Shown here one piece after another: positions 17,795 to 23,654 of a DNA stretch of 23,654 bases (position 1 is its first letter; every line of letters begins with the position of its first letter). Position numbers and translations under genes: made by a program. Source of the stretch: a virus; IMG/VR virus record IMGVR_UViG_3300035145_002187, positions 1-23,654 of that record; one strand, given 5' to 3'. Under the pieces are notes generated by a model that was given only the letters and a program-made list of their open reading frames with translations, ran no database searches and was not told the origin of the DNA.

Positions 17795-17796
17795 AT

Positions 17797-17804
17797 TATA
17801 AATA
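17797..17804 (+). promoter_or_regulatory. Perfect T4-type late promoter TATAAATA
   Basis: Exact TATAAATA, placed right after the T-tract of the terminator and 25 bases before ATG 17830. It drives the first of two paralogous 112-aa genes. Confidence 0.8.
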
Positions 17805-17829
17805 TATTCAGCGTAATTGTTGATGCACG

Positions 17830-18168
17830 ATGAGTACATTAAAGGCCGATAATTATCGTAGGGCTAACGGTCAGAACACGAGTTCTTCCCAATTAGCACG
17901 TTACGATACTAATTTTCGTGCCACTTATGGTACAAACAGTGGCAATAATAGTAATGTGAATCCTCCATCGGGATACAACATCGGTAACATTGTTGGTTTC
18001 ATTCCTAGTAGAAGGGAAGGATTCTTTGCTGGTGGTGTGGATGGAAACGATAACATTTATTGTCGTTATAATGTGGAGAATGGTAATAACAGAGTGAACG
18101 TATTCTGTCGTCTCCAAGAACAGAGATCCACTCCTAGCAACAACTGGATGGCTATTTGGAGAAAATAA
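17830..18168 (+). CDS. Tandem paralogue 1, probable late virion-associated protein (112 aa)
   Basis: It starts MSTLKADNYRRANGQNTSSS and carries the block PSRREGFFAGGVDGNDN followed by IYCRYNVENGNNRVNV. It is rich in Asn, Arg, Gly and aromatic residues and likely all-beta. By my alignment 95 of 112 residues match the gene at 18206. It is monocistronic-looking, with its own perfect late promoter, which suggests high late expression as for a structural protein. It has two Cys (CRYNV, FCRLQ); the second is replaced by Thr in the paralogue. No Shine-Dalgarno sequence; the leader shares TGTTGAT near the start codon with its paralogue. Function unknown. Confidence 0.75.
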   Translation: MSTLKADNYRRANGQNTSSSQLARYDTNFRATYGTNSGNNSNVNPPSGYNIGNIVGFIPSRREGFFAGGVDGNDNIYCRYNVENGNNRVNVFCRLQEQRSTPSNNWMAIWRK

Positions 18169-18438
18169 TATAAATAAATCCAGGCAACATTAGTGTTGAT
18201 TCACAATGAGTACAGTTAGGTCAGACAATTATCGTAGGGCTAATGGGCAGAACACTAGTTCTGCACAACTTTCGCGATATGATACTAATTTCCGTGCAAG
18301 TTACGGAACAAATAGTGGTGATAACACCAATGTAAATCCTCCATCAGGATATAACATCGGTAATCTCAAGATGTTTATCCCAAGTAGAAGAGAAGGATTC
18401 TTTGCTGGTGGTGTGGATGGAAACGATAACATTTATTG
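18016..18438 (+). repeat. 47-base perfect direct repeat inside the two tandem paralogues
   Basis: Bases 18016-18062 and 18392-18438 are identical over 47 bases. The offset (376) equals the distance between the two ATG codons (17830, 18206), so it is the best-conserved core of a whole-gene tandem duplication. It encodes EGFFAGGVDGNDNIY. The surrounding codons have diverged synonymously. Confidence 0.95.
18169..18176 (+). promoter_or_regulatory. Perfect T4-type late promoter TATAAATA
   Basis: Exact TATAAATA directly abutting the stop codon of paralogue 1 and 29 bases upstream of ATG 18206. With no terminator before 20418, it could also express the genes from 18559 to 20407. Confidence 0.8.
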
Positions 18439-18544
18439 CCGTTATAATGTAGAGAACGGTAATAACAGGGTGAATGTTTACACTCGTCTTCAAGAACAAA
18501 GACAAACACCCAGTAACAACTGGGCAGCCGTTTGGGCCAAGTAA
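18206..18544 (+). CDS. Tandem paralogue 2, probable late virion-associated protein (112 aa)
   Basis: Same length as the gene at 17830 and identical at 95 of 112 positions, without gaps. Differences cluster at residues 4-6, 54-56 (IVG to LKM), 92-93 (FC to YT) and the last six residues, while residues 57-91 are fully conserved. The duplication includes the late promoter. Translation starts without a clear Shine-Dalgarno sequence, with a leader resembling that of paralogue 1 (TGTTGAT, then CAC or CACG before ATGAGTACA). The two may form related subunits in one structure or vary a binding surface. Function unknown. Confidence 0.75.
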   Translation: MSTVRSDNYRRANGQNTSSAQLSRYDTNFRASYGTNSGDNTNVNPPSGYNIGNLKMFIPSRREGFFAGGVDGNDNIYCRYNVENGNNRVNVYTRLQEQRQTPSNNWAAVWAK

Positions 18545-18558
18545 TTTAAAGGAGTATC

Positions 18559-18999
18559 ATGCCACAGTATAACGAAGAAGGGTTTGAACTTGATGATTTT
18601 CATGTAATCATCAGAGATGGTGAACCCATGAGTATTCTCAGTTACGAGCCAGATCTTACTGGTGACCCTGATGCTGGTGAATATACAGTTCATAGAATCA
18701 CTAAAGAAGATTTTGAGAATCTTACCAATAGTGCTAATTACGTCTGGGATAACACAAGTACAAGTGTTCGTTCAAAGAACGACACAGAACTGACTGAAGA
18801 TCGTCGTGATGCAATGTTAGCCAGGAGACAAAATCTTCTTACTATGAGTGATCGTTACGTTCTTTCTGACTTTCCAATTACTGATGAAAAGAGAACTGAG
18901 TGGACAACCTACAGACAGGCACTCAGAGATCTTCCAGATAACACCACTGATGCACAAATCTTAGGTGGAACTATCCCCTGGCCAACCAGACCTGACTGA
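18559..18999 (+). CDS. Phage tail assembly chaperone-like protein (146 aa)
   Basis: A strong AAGGAG (18548-18553) precedes ATG. The C-terminal half has the signature of phage tail-fibre/tail-assembly chaperone proteins: LTEDRRDAMLARRQNLLTMS, then DRYVLSDFPITDEKRTEW and YRQALRDLPDN, ending in a Pro/Trp-rich tail (IPWPTRP). Such proteins help fibres or tail proteins fold and assemble and are usually encoded next to fibre genes. The N-terminal half (FHVIIRDGEPMSILSYEPDL) is acidic and specific to this group. It lies in the late unit begun at 18169, ahead of two oxygenase genes. Confidence 0.7.
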   Translation: MPQYNEEGFELDDFHVIIRDGEPMSILSYEPDLTGDPDAGEYTVHRITKEDFENLTNSANYVWDNTSTSVRSKNDTELTEDRRDAMLARRQNLLTMSDRYVLSDFPITDEKRTEWTTYRQALRDLPDNTTDAQILGGTIPWPTRPD

Positions 19000-19005
19000 T
19001 AAACC

Positions 19006-19602
19006 TTGTTATATCATTCGTTTAGTGAACATATAGGATTATTTGAAGGTCCTGGTTTCTCTGACAAACTACTGAGTTCTTGTTATAAGTTACAAGAACT
19101 CGATCCAGATTCTGATGGAAGTAGTAATCAGGGTGGGTGGCAAAAGAACTGTTTAGAGGTAGAAGACTTCAAACCTCTGAAGTATCTTTTGCTGTTGAGA
19201 TTTGCTGAATACATCAAAGTATATAATCTACAAACTCCGATATATGCTGCGGTAACTAAGCTTTTTATCAACATCAATCCACCTGGTGCTGGAAACTATA
19301 TGCATCATCACAGTGGTGATCAATGGAGTGGTGTATTTTGGTTGAGTGGAGATCAACATGAATCTGGGGATTTGTGGATCATGAATCCCATGAGAAATTC
19401 ATGTCTATCTACTCATTTCTATGGATGTGCAGAACATAATGCCATCAACATCCCTCCACGTTCTGATAAGGGTGTGTTCTTTGGATCACATTTAATTCAT
19501 TATGTAGATATAAATCGATCCGATTCAGATCGTGTTAGTATTGGTTATCATATAGATACATCTAAACATCCCAACAATTACAATTTTAGAATTGACCCAT
19601 GA
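19006..19602 (+). CDS. 2OG-Fe(II) oxygenase, HxH-type family (198 aa)
   Basis: Start TTG 19006, 6 bases after the preceding stop; the first in-frame ATG falls inside the catalytic core, so a non-ATG start is needed. The core is NPPGAGNYMHHHSGD with an HxH iron pair (residues 100 and 102), then WSGVFWLSGD, SGDLWIMNP, GVFFGSHLIHYVDIN with distal His165, and DRVSIGYHI with Arg176 for 2-oxoglutarate. This resembles the putative 2OG-FeII_Oxy_5 group common in cyanophages rather than the HxD P4H group. Substrate unknown. It overlaps the next oxygenase gene by 4 bases (ATGA), so they are co-translated. Confidence 0.85.
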   Translation: MLYHSFSEHIGLFEGPGFSDKLLSSCYKLQELDPDSDGSSNQGGWQKNCLEVEDFKPLKYLLLLRFAEYIKVYNLQTPIYAAVTKLFININPPGAGNYMHHHSGDQWSGVFWLSGDQHESGDLWIMNPMRNSCLSTHFYGCAEHNAINIPPRSDKGVFFGSHLIHYVDINRSDSDRVSIGYHIDTSKHPNNYNFRIDP

Positions 19603-20255
19603 GTGAACTTCAAACTGTCGGCATGTCTGAAGAGATGAATGCCGATGAAATGGCTGCATTTATCAAAAAATTTAGGGGTGAAGAAGAAACCTTCATGCCT
19701 AGAGATGAAGACTGGATTGTAGAGAGATTTCTGCATCCATCAATCACTGATGGAATGAGGAAAAGAATCAACAAGGCCATCAAAGATAATGACCTAAAAG
19801 ATATATCGAAAGAAAATACTACATGTCGTGGTAACTTCAAACAATATATTCTTGATGGTGTCCTTGAAGAAGATGACGTTGATTTCATTAAAGCTCAAGT
19901 CAGAGACATCATTGAGAAGAATGAAATCCTTGACTACAAATTTGATCTAGAGTTTTCTATTGCATGGACTGCTATTGGTAAGAAGGGAAGTTATCACATT
20001 CCACACACTCACTCTCGGGATGTTCCTGTTGATGTATTGAGCACCACCATTTATCTCTCTGCAAATGAAGTTGATGAATGTGATGATGGTTATTTCTATC
20101 ATGTGTGGAGAGATGAATGTAATGGTGTAGAATACACCAAACCTGAACCAGGAATGATGTTGCTGTTTCCAAATTGGTTGGTCCATGGTACAATTCCTCA
20201 AGGATCAGGCACCCGCCAAACTCTCAACCTGTCCTTCAAAGTTGTAAAACGATGA
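19599..20255 (+). CDS. 2OG-Fe(II) oxygenase, HxH-type (218 aa)
   Basis: After an ~85-residue acidic N-terminal extension without recognised motif, the core shows HIPHTHSRD (HxH at 136 and 138), VLSTTIYLS, PEPGMMLLFPNWLVHGTIP with distal His196, and GTRQTLNLSFKV with Arg206. It is the second of a co-translated pair (ATGA overlap with the 198-aa oxygenase) and overlaps the 51-aa gene that follows by 4 bases. Both members of the pair are HxH type but differ widely in sequence, so they are unlikely to be a recent duplication. Substrate unknown. Confidence 0.85.
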   Translation: MSELQTVGMSEEMNADEMAAFIKKFRGEEETFMPRDEDWIVERFLHPSITDGMRKRINKAIKDNDLKDISKENTTCRGNFKQYILDGVLEEDDVDFIKAQVRDIIEKNEILDYKFDLEFSIAWTAIGKKGSYHIPHTHSRDVPVDVLSTTIYLSANEVDECDDGYFYHVWRDECNGVEYTKPEPGMMLLFPNWLVHGTIPQGSGTRQTLNLSFKVVKR

Positions 20256-20407
20256 ATCTTTCCTTACAAGAAGTTGACGCACTAATCACATCTCTAGAGT
20301 TGCTTTCTAATTACTCTGAGAGACAACAAGAGGCGATCTCACCAGGTACAGATTACTCAGATTTGTATCGAAGGCTTAAAGATTATCGTCACCAACTGAC
20401 AGTCTGA
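20252..20407 (+). CDS. Small protein of unknown function (51 aa)
   Basis: ATG 20252 overlaps the previous stop (ATGA). The protein (LSLQEVDALITSLELLSNYS; YSDLYRRLKDYRHQL) should form two helices joined by a short loop and resembles small phage proteins of the helical-hairpin kind. It is the last gene before the terminator at 20418. No function can be assigned. Confidence 0.65.
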   Translation: MNLSLQEVDALITSLELLSNYSERQQEAISPGTDYSDLYRRLKDYRHQLTV

Positions 20408-20417
20408 GAACTGTCCA

Positions 20418-20445
20418 CGGCCCTCGCCTAGAGGGTCGTTTTTTT
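20418..20445 (+). terminator. Intrinsic terminator ending late region
   Basis: CGGCCCTC (20418-20425) pairs with GAGGGTCG (20431-20438), 8 bp with one G-U pair, loop GCCTA, followed by seven T (20439-20445). It begins 11 bases after the stop of the 51-aa gene and precedes the helicase unit. Confidence 0.92.
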
Positions 20446-20446
20446 G

Positions 20447-20463
20447 TATATTGGCCATGTTGA
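20447..20463 (+). promoter_or_regulatory. 17-base repeated element, copy 1 (candidate early/middle promoter)
   Basis: The 17 bases beginning TATATTGGCCATG recur exactly at 21704-21720. Both copies lie just after a hairpin and 11-12 bases before a start codon. TATATT can serve as a -10 box (one mismatch to TATAAT); no good -35 box is present here. Confidence 0.5.
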
Positions 20464-20475
20464 CACGGAGATGAC

Positions 20476-21666
20476 TTGACCCACACTCCCTACACTCTGC
20501 GCCCCCACCAACAGGACGTTGTTGATGCGATGATCGTGCATGACAAAGGTCAGGTGATCGTGCCCACTGGTGGTGGTAAGACTCTCTGTATGATCCACGA
20601 TGTGATCGAGAACTGCAAATATATTGACAACGGCATGACAACCGTTGTTGTTGCTCCCCGTATTCTTCTTGCAGAACAACTTTGCAAGGAGTTTATGGAG
20701 ATTATGGATACAACTTACACTCATGTGATGCACGTTCACAGTGGTGATGTTGAGTTCTTCCATACCACTAACCCTGAGAAGATTCACCTGTTCAACAACA
20801 CTGCCCGCACTGCTGGTGAGAATGTTATCATCTTCACCACATATCACTCCCTGCATCGTATTCAGGAAGCTGACATTCAGGTTGACAACATCTATTTTGA
20901 TGAGGCCCACAACAGTGTGAGTCGTCAATTCTTCCCCGCGACTGAGTTCTTCAGTTACGAAGCTGGTCGTGTGTTCTTCTTCACTGCCACCCCCAAACAT
21001 TCTGTCACCATCTCCAAACCTGGGATGAATGATGGTTATGTTTATGGTCAGGTGATTGCGAATGTTCCTGCACCTAAACTGGTTGAGCAAGGTTACATTC
21101 TGCCCCCTAAAGTTGTGGTCAAGAATCTTCCCACTCACGAGTTTCAACTCACTGATTCTCAGAATCTGATTGAGAGTATTGAAGAGAACAGTGTGGACAA
21201 GATCCTGGTTGCTGCTCGTTCGACCAAACAAATCATCCGTTTGATGAGTCACTCTGACTTTCAGATTCAACTCATTCAACGTGGTTATTCTTGCATGTAT
21301 ATCACATCCAAGACTGGAGCTGTGATTGACGGTAAGAAAGTCTCCCGTGAACAATTCTTCAAGACGTTGAATGCTTGGGGTGTTGATCCTGAGAAGAAGT
21401 TTGTTGTTCTGCACCACTCTATTCTGTCTGAAGGTATCAACGTCAAGGGTCTTGAGGCTGTTATCTTCATGCGGAACATGGATTACATTTCCCTGAGTCA
21501 ATCTATCGGTCGTGTGATTCGTCTGGGTGACAAGTCTAAGGCCTTTGGTCTCTGTGTCGTCCCTGTTTATGATCGTGTGGGTATCAGTACCTCCCGCAAG
21601 TTGCAGGCGGTCGTTGATACCGTATTTGAACAGGGTGAACCCGCAGTGTCGGTGGTCAAACGATAA
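20476..21666 (+). CDS. Superfamily 2 DNA/RNA helicase (396 aa), UvsW/ResIII-like
   Basis: All main SF2 motifs are visible: LRPHQQDVVDAM near the start, Walker A PTGGGKT (30-36), APRILLAEQL (Ia), DEAH (142-145), FTATP (169-173, motif III), ILSEGINVKG (V) and QSIGRVIRLG (342-351, motif VI with two Arg). In T4-like phages an SF2 helicase of this type (UvsW) remodels recombination and replication intermediates; this protein is shorter than the 502-aa T4 UvsW and I cannot show orthology. Start TTG 20476 has GGAG (20467-20470) 5 bases upstream; an ATG at 20471 is out of frame and stops after two codons. GC content and codon choice (frequent CCC and CGT) look richer than in the oxygenase genes. The unit follows a terminator, consistent with early or middle expression. 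Confidence 0.85.
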   Translation: MTHTPYTLRPHQQDVVDAMIVHDKGQVIVPTGGGKTLCMIHDVIENCKYIDNGMTTVVVAPRILLAEQLCKEFMEIMDTTYTHVMHVHSGDVEFFHTTNPEKIHLFNNTARTAGENVIIFTTYHSLHRIQEADIQVDNIYFDEAHNSVSRQFFPATEFFSYEAGRVFFFTATPKHSVTISKPGMNDGYVYGQVIANVPAPKLVEQGYILPPKVVVKNLPTHEFQLTDSQNLIESIEENSVDKILVAARSTKQIIRLMSHSDFQIQLIQRGYSCMYITSKTGAVIDGKKVSREQFFKTLNAWGVDPEKKFVVLHHSILSEGINVKGLEAVIFMRNMDYISLSQSIGRVIRLGDKSKAFGLCVVPVYDRVGISTSRKLQAVVDTVFEQGEPAVSVVKR

Positions 21667-21680
21667 ACCGGCCACAGGAT

Positions 21681-21701
21681 CTGCCAGGGGTCTCCTGGCA
21701 G
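21681..21701 (+). terminator. Perfect inverted repeat after helicase, possible terminator or RNA end without T-tract
   Basis: CTGCCAGG (21681-21688) and CCTGGCAG (21694-21701) pair perfectly around GGTCT, extendable by one T-A pair. It lies 14 bases after the helicase stop. No T run follows, so termination is doubtful; it may protect an RNA 3' end or bind a regulator. Confidence 0.45.
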
Positions 21702-21703
21702 AC

Positions 21704-21720
21704 TATATTGGCCATGTTGA
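21704..21720 (+). promoter_or_regulatory. 17-base repeated element, copy 2 (candidate early/middle promoter)
   Basis: Exact copy of 20447-20463, starting 2 bases after the inverted repeat and ending 11 bases before ATG 21732. A CTGCCA hexamer 17 bases upstream of TATATT (21681-21686) matches TTGACA at 4 of 6 positions. Confidence 0.5.
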
Positions 21721-21731
21721 GAGGAACACCG

Positions 21732-22073
21732 ATGACCACCACCGAACAGACCCGAGTCCAATTCCTGACCGAAGCCCTTGTTGAGGTTCTGAACAATCAA
21801 TGGAAAGTTGATGCAATCGAGTCTGGTCATCAGTGTTACTATCAAACCGAAATTGAAGAAGGAAGAAAATATATCAAACTCATCACCTGGTTGAGCACAT
21901 ATGGCAATCGCGAACGCGGTAACTCTGCTTACATGTTCGTTGATAAAAAAACTGGTGAGTGTTACAAACCCGCATCTTGGAAATCTCCTGCAAAAGGTGT
22001 TCGTTATCTGATCACTCAACTTGCAGACAATCCCGAGACCTGCGATCCTTACGGTTCTTTTCTTTATCTCTGA
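21732..22073 (+). CDS. Conserved phage protein of unknown function (113 aa)
   Basis: ATG 21732 is preceded by GAGG (21721-21724); an upstream in-frame GTG/TTG extension would run through the repeated promoter-like element and is unlikely. The second half holds YMFVDKKTGECYKPASWKSP and AKGVRYLITQL, a pattern I recall from other tailed phages, without known function. A helical N-terminal half (VQFLTEALVEVLNNQWKVDA) precedes it. First gene of a four- or five-gene overlapping run. Confidence 0.7.
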   Translation: MTTTEQTRVQFLTEALVEVLNNQWKVDAIESGHQCYYQTEIEEGRKYIKLITWLSTYGNRERGNSAYMFVDKKTGECYKPASWKSPAKGVRYLITQLADNPETCDPYGSFLYL

Positions 22074-22600
22074 TGAAAGACTTCAAACCCTATTCTCAAG
22101 TCTGTTTTGATGCTCTCCGCGCAAATGTTGACAACTGGAGTGATCCTGCAAACCATCGGCCAATCACCCGAATCTTTTACGATCTGGTGTTCTGTTCTGG
22201 TTACAACCACACTGGGCTAATCAGTGAGGAAGCTCTCAACAATCCAACGCAACGTACAGACGATCATTGTCTGTCACCCCAGTTCATTTGTCGAATGATT
22301 ATGGACAACCCAGACAAATATCTGGGTGATTATGATACCTTTGAGATGTTGTTCTTCCTGTCAAGAACTACAATCAAGGTGACGAAAGAGGAGAACGATA
22401 AACTCAGTGCCTTGACTGACAATAAGGGAGACACATATAAAGTATTTGTACCAACTAATTTGAAATACAAACATCTTGGTATCAAATTGTATGAGAAGAG
22501 AGGACATCGCTGGAAAAGTGCGGTAGAATGTGACGATAATGAGATCACACAAGCTCCCAGTGATCTATTAGAATACGAACGTAACTTTCTTGTATCATGA
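22073..22600 (+). CDS. Hypothetical protein (175 aa)
   Basis: ATG overlaps the previous TGA (TGATG, 22071-22075). It reads MKDFKPYSQVCFDALRANVD and later YKVFVPTNLKYKHLGIKLYE, KRGHRWKSAVE. Predicted mixed alpha/beta, soluble, with no metal-binding or nucleotide-binding motif that I can identify. Co-translated with its neighbours on both sides, probably in the early or middle unit that starts at 21704. Function unknown. Confidence 0.7.
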   Translation: MKDFKPYSQVCFDALRANVDNWSDPANHRPITRIFYDLVFCSGYNHTGLISEEALNNPTQRTDDHCLSPQFICRMIMDNPDKYLGDYDTFEMLFFLSRTTIKVTKEENDKLSALTDNKGDTYKVFVPTNLKYKHLGIKLYEKRGHRWKSAVECDDNEITQAPSDLLEYERNFLVS

Positions 22601-22893
22601 CAGAAGAAGTAACCAAGTCTCCTATCTTTAGAACTGATGAACAGTGGAAGAAAACTTACAATGAACAACGTAAAGACCGATTGAATGATTCTGTTTGTGA
22701 GTATCTTGAAGATGAAAATCCAGAAGTTTTCTGGAGAGAATTGAATGAATGTTTAGATGAATGGATTTCCTATCACAGAGGACAATCCGATAGAGCTTCA
22801 CTGATTAAAAAAATGATTGGTGGTCATCGTCCACTGCAAATCCAACAGGATTTTGAAACACAAACCTCACTGTTGCAAAAGAAGATTCTATGA
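22597..22893 (+). CDS. Hypothetical protein (98 aa)
   Basis: ATGA overlap with the preceding gene. Highly charged, helical, Glu/Lys/Arg-rich protein (EQWKKTYNEQRKDRLNDSVC; EVFWRELNECLDEWISYH). No signal peptide or membrane segment and no recognised domain. Overlaps the following gene by 4 bases. Confidence 0.65.
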   Translation: MTEEVTKSPIFRTDEQWKKTYNEQRKDRLNDSVCEYLEDENPEVFWRELNECLDEWISYHRGQSDRASLIKKMIGGHRPLQIQQDFETQTSLLQKKIL

Positions 22894-23108
22894 AGAAGTT
22901 TCCAATGCCAGGTATTCTAGACAACACTCACCCAGGTTGTTATTATGGCCCTGAAGGTGAGTATGGCATTGTGCCAATATGTGGCAGTTCTCAGTACATG
23001 GTTCTGGGCCCGAATGGTGGTGCTTGTGTTCAACTTAAGAAATGCAGAACTGTTGAAACTGCAAAAAAATGGATAGATAAGAGACTGAAGAGTAGAAAAT
23101 GCAAGTAA
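22890..23108 (+). CDS. Hypothetical small protein (72 aa)
   Basis: ATGA overlap with the preceding gene. It is Gly-, Pro- and Cys-containing in the first half (PGCYYGPEGEYGIVPICGSS) and ends in a basic helix (AKKWIDKRLKSRKCK). Four Cys (CYY, ICG, ACV, KCR) plus a last one at KCK could bind metal, but the spacing fits no motif known to me. The basic tail could contact nucleic acid. Function unknown. Confidence 0.65.
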   Translation: MKKFPMPGILDNTHPGCYYGPEGEYGIVPICGSSQYMVLGPNGGACVQLKKCRTVETAKKWIDKRLKSRKCK

Positions 23109-23654
23109 ATTATTTCTTCCCCATCGCAATAGGAGTTGAATCTAACTTTTTAAGTGAGGAGGAGAATGATTTTCTTGGGAGACAGATTCTTACAAATAGA
23201 TCTAATGGTAGAGGCCAAGATGGGTGGTTGAGTGGTAAGAACTCACCCAAAAATTCATTTGGAGATCCTGATTTTTGTACCAAAAATGAATCTGCGGTTC
23301 ACTTCCTGAAAAAAGCCACAGACTTTGTTAGAAACTATCAGAGAGAAATCTACAAGTCAGATCATGACTTGAAACTAGATTCTGCCTGGTATAATATCTA
23401 CACTGGTACACATTATCAGGAGAAACATCATCATCTGCCACACAGATTGAGTGCAATTTATTATGTCAAGTCTCCTGAAGGTTCATCTCCGACAATTTTT
23501 GATGAACCAATTTTACGGGAAAAATACCCAGGGGTGAAAGAACCAAACATTTTGACATATAATCATGTCAAGTTTGAACCAACTGAAAGAGATCTATTGA
23601 TCTTTCCTAGTTACATGATTCACTTTGTGCCCCTGGGAGACAACAGTGAACCAC
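23099..23654 (+). CDS. 2OG-Fe(II) oxygenase, HxH-type (3' end outside window)
   Basis: The frame from ATG 23099 is open to the window end (185 codons) and overlaps the 72-aa gene by 10 bases. It begins MQVNYFFPIAIGVESNFLSE. The core shows WYNIYTGTHYQEKHHHLPH with HxH at 110 and 112, RLSAIYYVKSP, then ERDLLIFPSYMIHFV with distal His175. The Arg that would bind 2-oxoglutarate lies beyond the window. This fits the 2OG-FeII_Oxy_5 family, like the protein at 19006. Unlike the others it sits behind helicase-region genes, so it may be expressed earlier and act on a different substrate. Confidence 0.85.
   Translation, partial: MQVNYFFPIAIGVESNFLSEEENDFLGRQILTNRSNGRGQDGWLSGKNSPKNSFGDPDFCTKNESAVHFLKKATDFVRNYQREIYKSDHDLKLDSAWYNIYTGTHYQEKHHHLPHRLSAIYYVKSPEGSSPTIFDEPILREKYPGVKEPNILTYNHVKFEPTERDLLIFPSYMIHFVPLGDNSEP

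Noticed and set aside
19509-19516. TATAAATC resembling a late promoter
   Set aside because: It misses the final A, lies inside a gene, and is 82 bases from the next start, further than the other boxes.
20460-20496. TTGACA (20460) with TACACT (20491) as a sigma-70 promoter
   Set aside because: The spacer is 25 bases, and the start would fall inside the helicase gene.
1-23654. tRNA genes, insertion sequences, integrase or attachment sites
   Set aside because: No cloverleaf-type sequence with conserved TTC arm, no transposase or integrase motif, and no flanking repeats were seen.

Overview
The window looks like part of a T4-like marine cyanophage genome (myovirus type, host probably marine Synechococcus or Prochlorococcus). 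This rests on very long glycine/threonine/asparagine-rich fibre proteins with marine-phage motifs, T4-type late promoter boxes (TATAAATA or TCTAAATA) in front of structural genes, many 2-oxoglutarate/Fe(II) oxygenases, tightly overlapping ATGA/TGATG gene junctions, and all genes on one strand. No database search was possible, so the host assignment is an inference.

Layout. 1-275 is the 3' end of a 2OG-Fe(II) oxygenase. 338-13925 is a structural block: a 2119-aa fibre/baseplate protein (beta-helix start, S74 chaperone end), an 820-aa paralogous beta-helix protein, a 117-aa small protein, and a 1450-aa tail fibre with a 7-copy TDTVGT repeat, a 55-triplet uninterrupted collagen-like stretch and an S74 autochaperone end. 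13912-17567 follows as an overlapping run: a small unknown protein, two 2OG-Fe(II) (prolyl-hydroxylase-like) oxygenases, a 621-aa three-domain protein (GT25 glycosyltransferase, PLOD-type glycosyltransferase, lysyl-hydroxylase-type oxygenase), and a small unknown protein. 17551-17794 is a self-contained unit with a near-consensus sigma-70 promoter, a 54-aa gene and an intrinsic terminator. 17797-18544 holds two 112-aa tandem paralogues, each with its own perfect late promoter. 18559-20407 holds a tail-assembly-chaperone-like protein, two more 2OG oxygenases and a 51-aa protein, closed by a terminator at 20418-20445. 20476-23654 carries an SF2 helicase, four small unknown genes and a seventh 2OG oxygenase that runs off the window.

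How it may work together. The most interesting reading is a phage-encoded collagen-modification system. The tail fibre's collagen domain has 24 lysines, all in the Y position (X-Lys-Gly), which is the target context of animal collagen lysyl hydroxylases. Beginning 1.5 kb downstream, in what appears to be the same late-expressed stretch, is one polypeptide combining the domain types that in animals hydroxylate collagen lysine (PLOD), add galactose (COLGALT, family GT25) and add glucose (PLOD3 GT domain). Two prolyl-hydroxylase-like genes lie between fibre and enzyme. This suggests hydroxylysine-linked glycan decoration of a phage receptor-binding fibre. The domain calls rest on visible motifs; the substrate link is inference.
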